Shown: positions 13,944 to 15,792 of the stretch, one piece after another
Numbering within the stretch: position 1 is the stretch's first letter
Layout of the letters: each line of letters starts with the position of its first letter
Assembly (NCBI GenBank): GCA_900548205.1
Contig: URJS01000059.1
Location: forward strand, 1 to 15,792
Length of the DNA stretch: 15,792 nt
DNA from: an uncultured Roseburia sp.
GTDB taxonomy: Bacteria; Bacillota; Clostridia; Lachnospirales; Lachnospiraceae
Direction of reading: 5' to 3'
Program-made: the position numbers and the translations under genes
Notes under the pieces: model-generated
Told to the model about the DNA's origin: nothing
Databases searched by the model: none
The model's input: the letters and a program-made list of their open reading frames with translations, nothing else

Positions 13944-15041
13944 ATGATACCGGAGAAAATTGGCTTTGTCGGTCTCGGATTGATCGGGGGCTCGATTGCA
14001 AAATGTTTCAGACAATTAAAAAAAGACATCATCATTGTCGCTGCCGATGCGCATGAGGATACGATCACACAGGCATACCGCGAAGAATTGATCGAAAATG
14101 AAATCAGCTGCAGCACATCTGAGTTTTATGACTGTGACTACATTTTTTTGTGCGCGCCTATCCGGGTAAATATAGAATATCTGCGCCTGTTAAAAGATCA
14201 TGTCAAAAAAGACTGTATCATCACCGATGTAGGCAGCGTAAAGAGTGAAATCCACCGCGAGGCAGAAGCTCTTTTTCTGAATCGTCAGTTTATCGGCGGT
14301 CATCCGATGGCAGGCTCGGAAAAAGCAGGACTTTCCAATGCAAGAGCATCGCTCCTTGAGAATGCTTTTTATATTTTGACGCCTACAAAAGAGACGCCTG
14401 CCGAAGCTTTAGAGAAATTTGCAGCACTCATCCGATTGCTTGGCGCGATTCCGATAATTCTTGATCATACGATGCACGATTATGCAACTGCAGCCATCAG
14501 TCATCTTCCGCATGTGATCGCCTATAACCTTGTCAACCTTGTCCGAACCTGTGATGATGAAAATGAGACGATGAAAACGATCGCAGCCGGAGGCTTTAAG
14601 GACATTACAAGAATCGCCTCCTCCTCTCCCGCTATGTGGGAACATATCTGTCTCTCCAACAAGGAGCCTCTTGCAGGGCTGATCGATACCTTTGCGCAGA
14701 TGCTCCTGCAAACGCGTGATGCCATTCTTGCGGAGGATAAGGACCGCCTGACCAATGCCTTTTCCGACGCAAAAAATTACAGGGATTCGATCGCGATACA
14801 CACAAACGGTGTCTTAGCACCCGTCTATGAGATTTATCTTGACCTATTGGATGAGGTCGGACAGATTGCCGCGGTGGCTGCGCTTTTGGCGCAGGATCAC
14901 CTGAGCATCAAAAATATCGGCATCATTCACAATCGGGAATTTGAGGAAGGCGTGCTTCGTCTGGAAATGTATGACAAACCCTCTGCCGATGCCGCGATCG
15001 CTCTGCTGGAGCGCCGCAGCTACAAAATTTATAAGCGCTGA
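13944..15041 (+). CDS. tyrA: Prephenate dehydrogenase with ACT domain
   Basis: This enzyme catalyses NAD(P)-dependent oxidative decarboxylation of prephenate to 4-hydroxyphenylpyruvate, the committed step of tyrosine biosynthesis in the cytoplasm. The 365-residue product begins with a Rossmann domain containing GLGLIGGS (10-17) and Asp35 at the end of the second strand, which favours NAD over NADP. Next come ITDVGSVKSE (93-102), IGGHPMAGSEKAG (117-129, His120 in the active-site motif) and SHLPH (186-190) in the helical dimerisation domain. Residues about 295-365 form an ACT domain (DEVGQIAAVAALLAQDHLSI then IGIIHNRE), the usual site for feedback control by tyrosine. AGGAG (13931-13935) lies 8 bp before ATG. 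The gene stands alone between its own promoter and a strong terminator, unlike the aro-operon placement common elsewhere. No T-box or leader peptide is visible in the short leader, only the repeat hairpin. Confidence 0.96.
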   Translation: MIPEKIGFVGLGLIGGSIAKCFRQLKKDIIIVAADAHEDTITQAYREELIENEISCSTSEFYDCDYIFLCAPIRVNIEYLRLLKDHVKKDCIITDVGSVKSEIHREAEALFLNRQFIGGHPMAGSEKAGLSNARASLLENAFYILTPTKETPAEALEKFAALIRLLGAIPIILDHTMHDYATAAISHLPHVIAYNLVNLVRTCDDENETMKTIAAGGFKDITRIASSSPAMWEHICLSNKEPLAGLIDTFAQMLLQTRDAILAEDKDRLTNAFSDAKNYRDSIAIHTNGVLAPVYEIYLDLLDEVGQIAAVAALLAQDHLSIKNIGIIHNREFEEGVLRLEMYDKPSADAAIALLERRSYKIYKR

Positions 15042-15051
15042 CTTATATTAA

Positions 15052-15098
15052 GAAAAACGGATTTCCTGTTTCAAAAAGAAACAGGAAACCCGTTTTTC
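15052..15098. terminator. Bidirectional intrinsic terminator between tyrA and cutC
   Basis: A 21-bp stem (15052-15072 with 15078-15098) encloses a 5-nt AAAAA loop, with an A-run on one side and a T-run on the other, so it works for both convergent genes. The single imperfect pair is A-C in the + transcript but G-U in the - transcript. The right arm reaches the first base of the cutC stop codon. Confidence 0.9.
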
Positions 15099-15792
15099 TA
15101 CCTATTTGTTTCAAGCTTTGCGATCGTCATACAAAATTCTCTGACCGTCTCCTCACCGACACAGGGATATTCTGCCCAATCTGCCCCTTCCTTTAGAGCA
15201 AACGAGACATTTTCTCCATGCGCCGTGCAATCCTCCTGCATCCCCTGACAAGAGCTGTGCACCTGTGAGATTCCTGTCCCGCAGATCAATGCTTCGACAT
15301 TCGCGCTGCGCACGCCGCATCCGGCAAGCAGCTCAATCTGACCTCCATATTTCCCCTGCAGATAAGCGATCATTTCCATGCCCTCGGGAGCAGTTGCTGC
15401 TCCGCCGCTCGTTAAAACGCGGTCTGCACCAAGCTCTATCAGGCGTTCCATACCCTCTGCAAAATCACTCAGGCAGTCAAATGCGCGATGAAACACTGCC
15501 GTACGTCCATAGGAATGGATCAATTCCACAAGAAGACGCGTGCGGGAAACGTCAACCATGCGCTCCGGCGTCAGTATGCCAAAAGCAAGACCATCTGCCC
15601 CTGCCGCAAGCATTGTTTCGGCGCTTTTTTGCATGCTCAAAAATTCGTTCTCCGTATAACAGAAGCCGCCGGCACGCGGACGGAGCATTGCTATTACCGG
15701 AATCGAAAGTCTTTCCTTACATAAAAGCAAATCGCCGATGTCAGGCGTTAAGCCTCCGAGCGGCAGAGCGCTGTTTAATTCAATTCTCGACG
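15098..15792 (-). CDS. cutC: CutC family protein (5' end beyond the window)
   Basis: This is a TIM-barrel protein of the CutC family, historically linked to copper homeostasis; the biochemical activity is unproven. The frame stays open through the window edge. The first visible residues, RIELNSALPLGGLTPDIGDL, match the early CutC signature 'RIELC..L..GGLTPS.G', so only some 15-25 N-terminal residues should be missing. Further family stretches are IPVIAMLRPRAGGFCYTENE, GADGLAFGILT, VFHRAFD, RVLTSGGAATAPEG and LLAGCGVRSANV, ending with the region expected to carry the C-terminal HSS motif (QVHSSC). A TTG at 15730 should not be taken as the start, since homology continues upstream of it. The gene converges with tyrA on a shared terminator. 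Confidence 0.93.
   Translation of the reverse strand, partial: SRIELNSALPLGGLTPDIGDLLLCKERLSIPVIAMLRPRAGGFCYTENEFLSMQKSAETMLAAGADGLAFGILTPERMVDVSRTRLLVELIHSYGRTAVFHRAFDCLSDFAEGMERLIELGADRVLTSGGAATAPEGMEMIAYLQGKYGGQIELLAGCGVRSANVEALICGTGISQVHSSCQGMQEDCTAHGENVSFALKEGADWAEYPCVGEETVREFCMTIAKLETNR

Overview
The window reads as a chromosomal segment of a low-to-mid GC Gram-positive anaerobe of the class Clostridia, most likely a member of the Lachnospiraceae. The evidence is the gene set (PepF, clostridial-type RqcH, a LanFEG-type ABC exporter with an OmpR-type two-component system, an EF-G paralogue of the clostridial type, an InlB-repeat/propeller secreted protein, an Rpn-type nuclease remnant), strong AAGGAGG ribosome binding sites and sigma-A-like promoters. 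This is inferred from protein style; no species can be named. There is no rRNA, tRNA, CRISPR array or intact insertion sequence.

Layout. Positions 1-251 are non-coding and hold a repeat copy and the leader of the first gene. 252-686 (+) encodes a conserved, probably helical protein of unknown role. 837-1049 (+) encodes a two-helix membrane protein of DUF6199 type. A strong hairpin terminator and a second repeat copy fill the convergent gap to pepF (1196-2992, -). Upstream of pepF lies the C-terminal remnant of an Rpn/PD-(D/E)XK nuclease gene (3065-3442, -). rqcH (3676-5421, +), for ribosome-associated quality control, has its own promoter.

5440-10129 is a self-contained antimicrobial-peptide sensing and defence module. 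A histidine kinase and a response regulator (-) are divergent from a three-gene ABC exporter (+). The ATPase has the E-loop typical of lantibiotic-immunity LanF proteins, followed by two six-helix permeases of LanE/LanG type. No lantibiotic precursor or modification gene is in the window, so this looks like stand-alone resistance comparable to CprABC-CprRK of Clostridioides difficile. A tandem 11-bp direct repeat in the divergent intergenic region is a candidate regulator site.

10177-13626 (-) holds an EF-G paralogue with degenerate GTPase motifs, followed 48 bp later by a secreted InlB-repeat/propeller-like protein. Divergent from these is tyrA (13944-15041, +), prephenate dehydrogenase with a C-terminal ACT domain. 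It ends at a near-perfect terminator shared with the convergent, 5'-truncated cutC (15098 to window end, -).

The most unusual feature is a dispersed element of about 40 bp present three times between genes (60-101, 1091-1131, 13882-13922). All copies fold into the same interrupted hairpin with a conserved GAA/TTC loop, keep conserved flanks, and show compensatory base changes. One copy sits between the tyrA promoter and its ribosome binding site.
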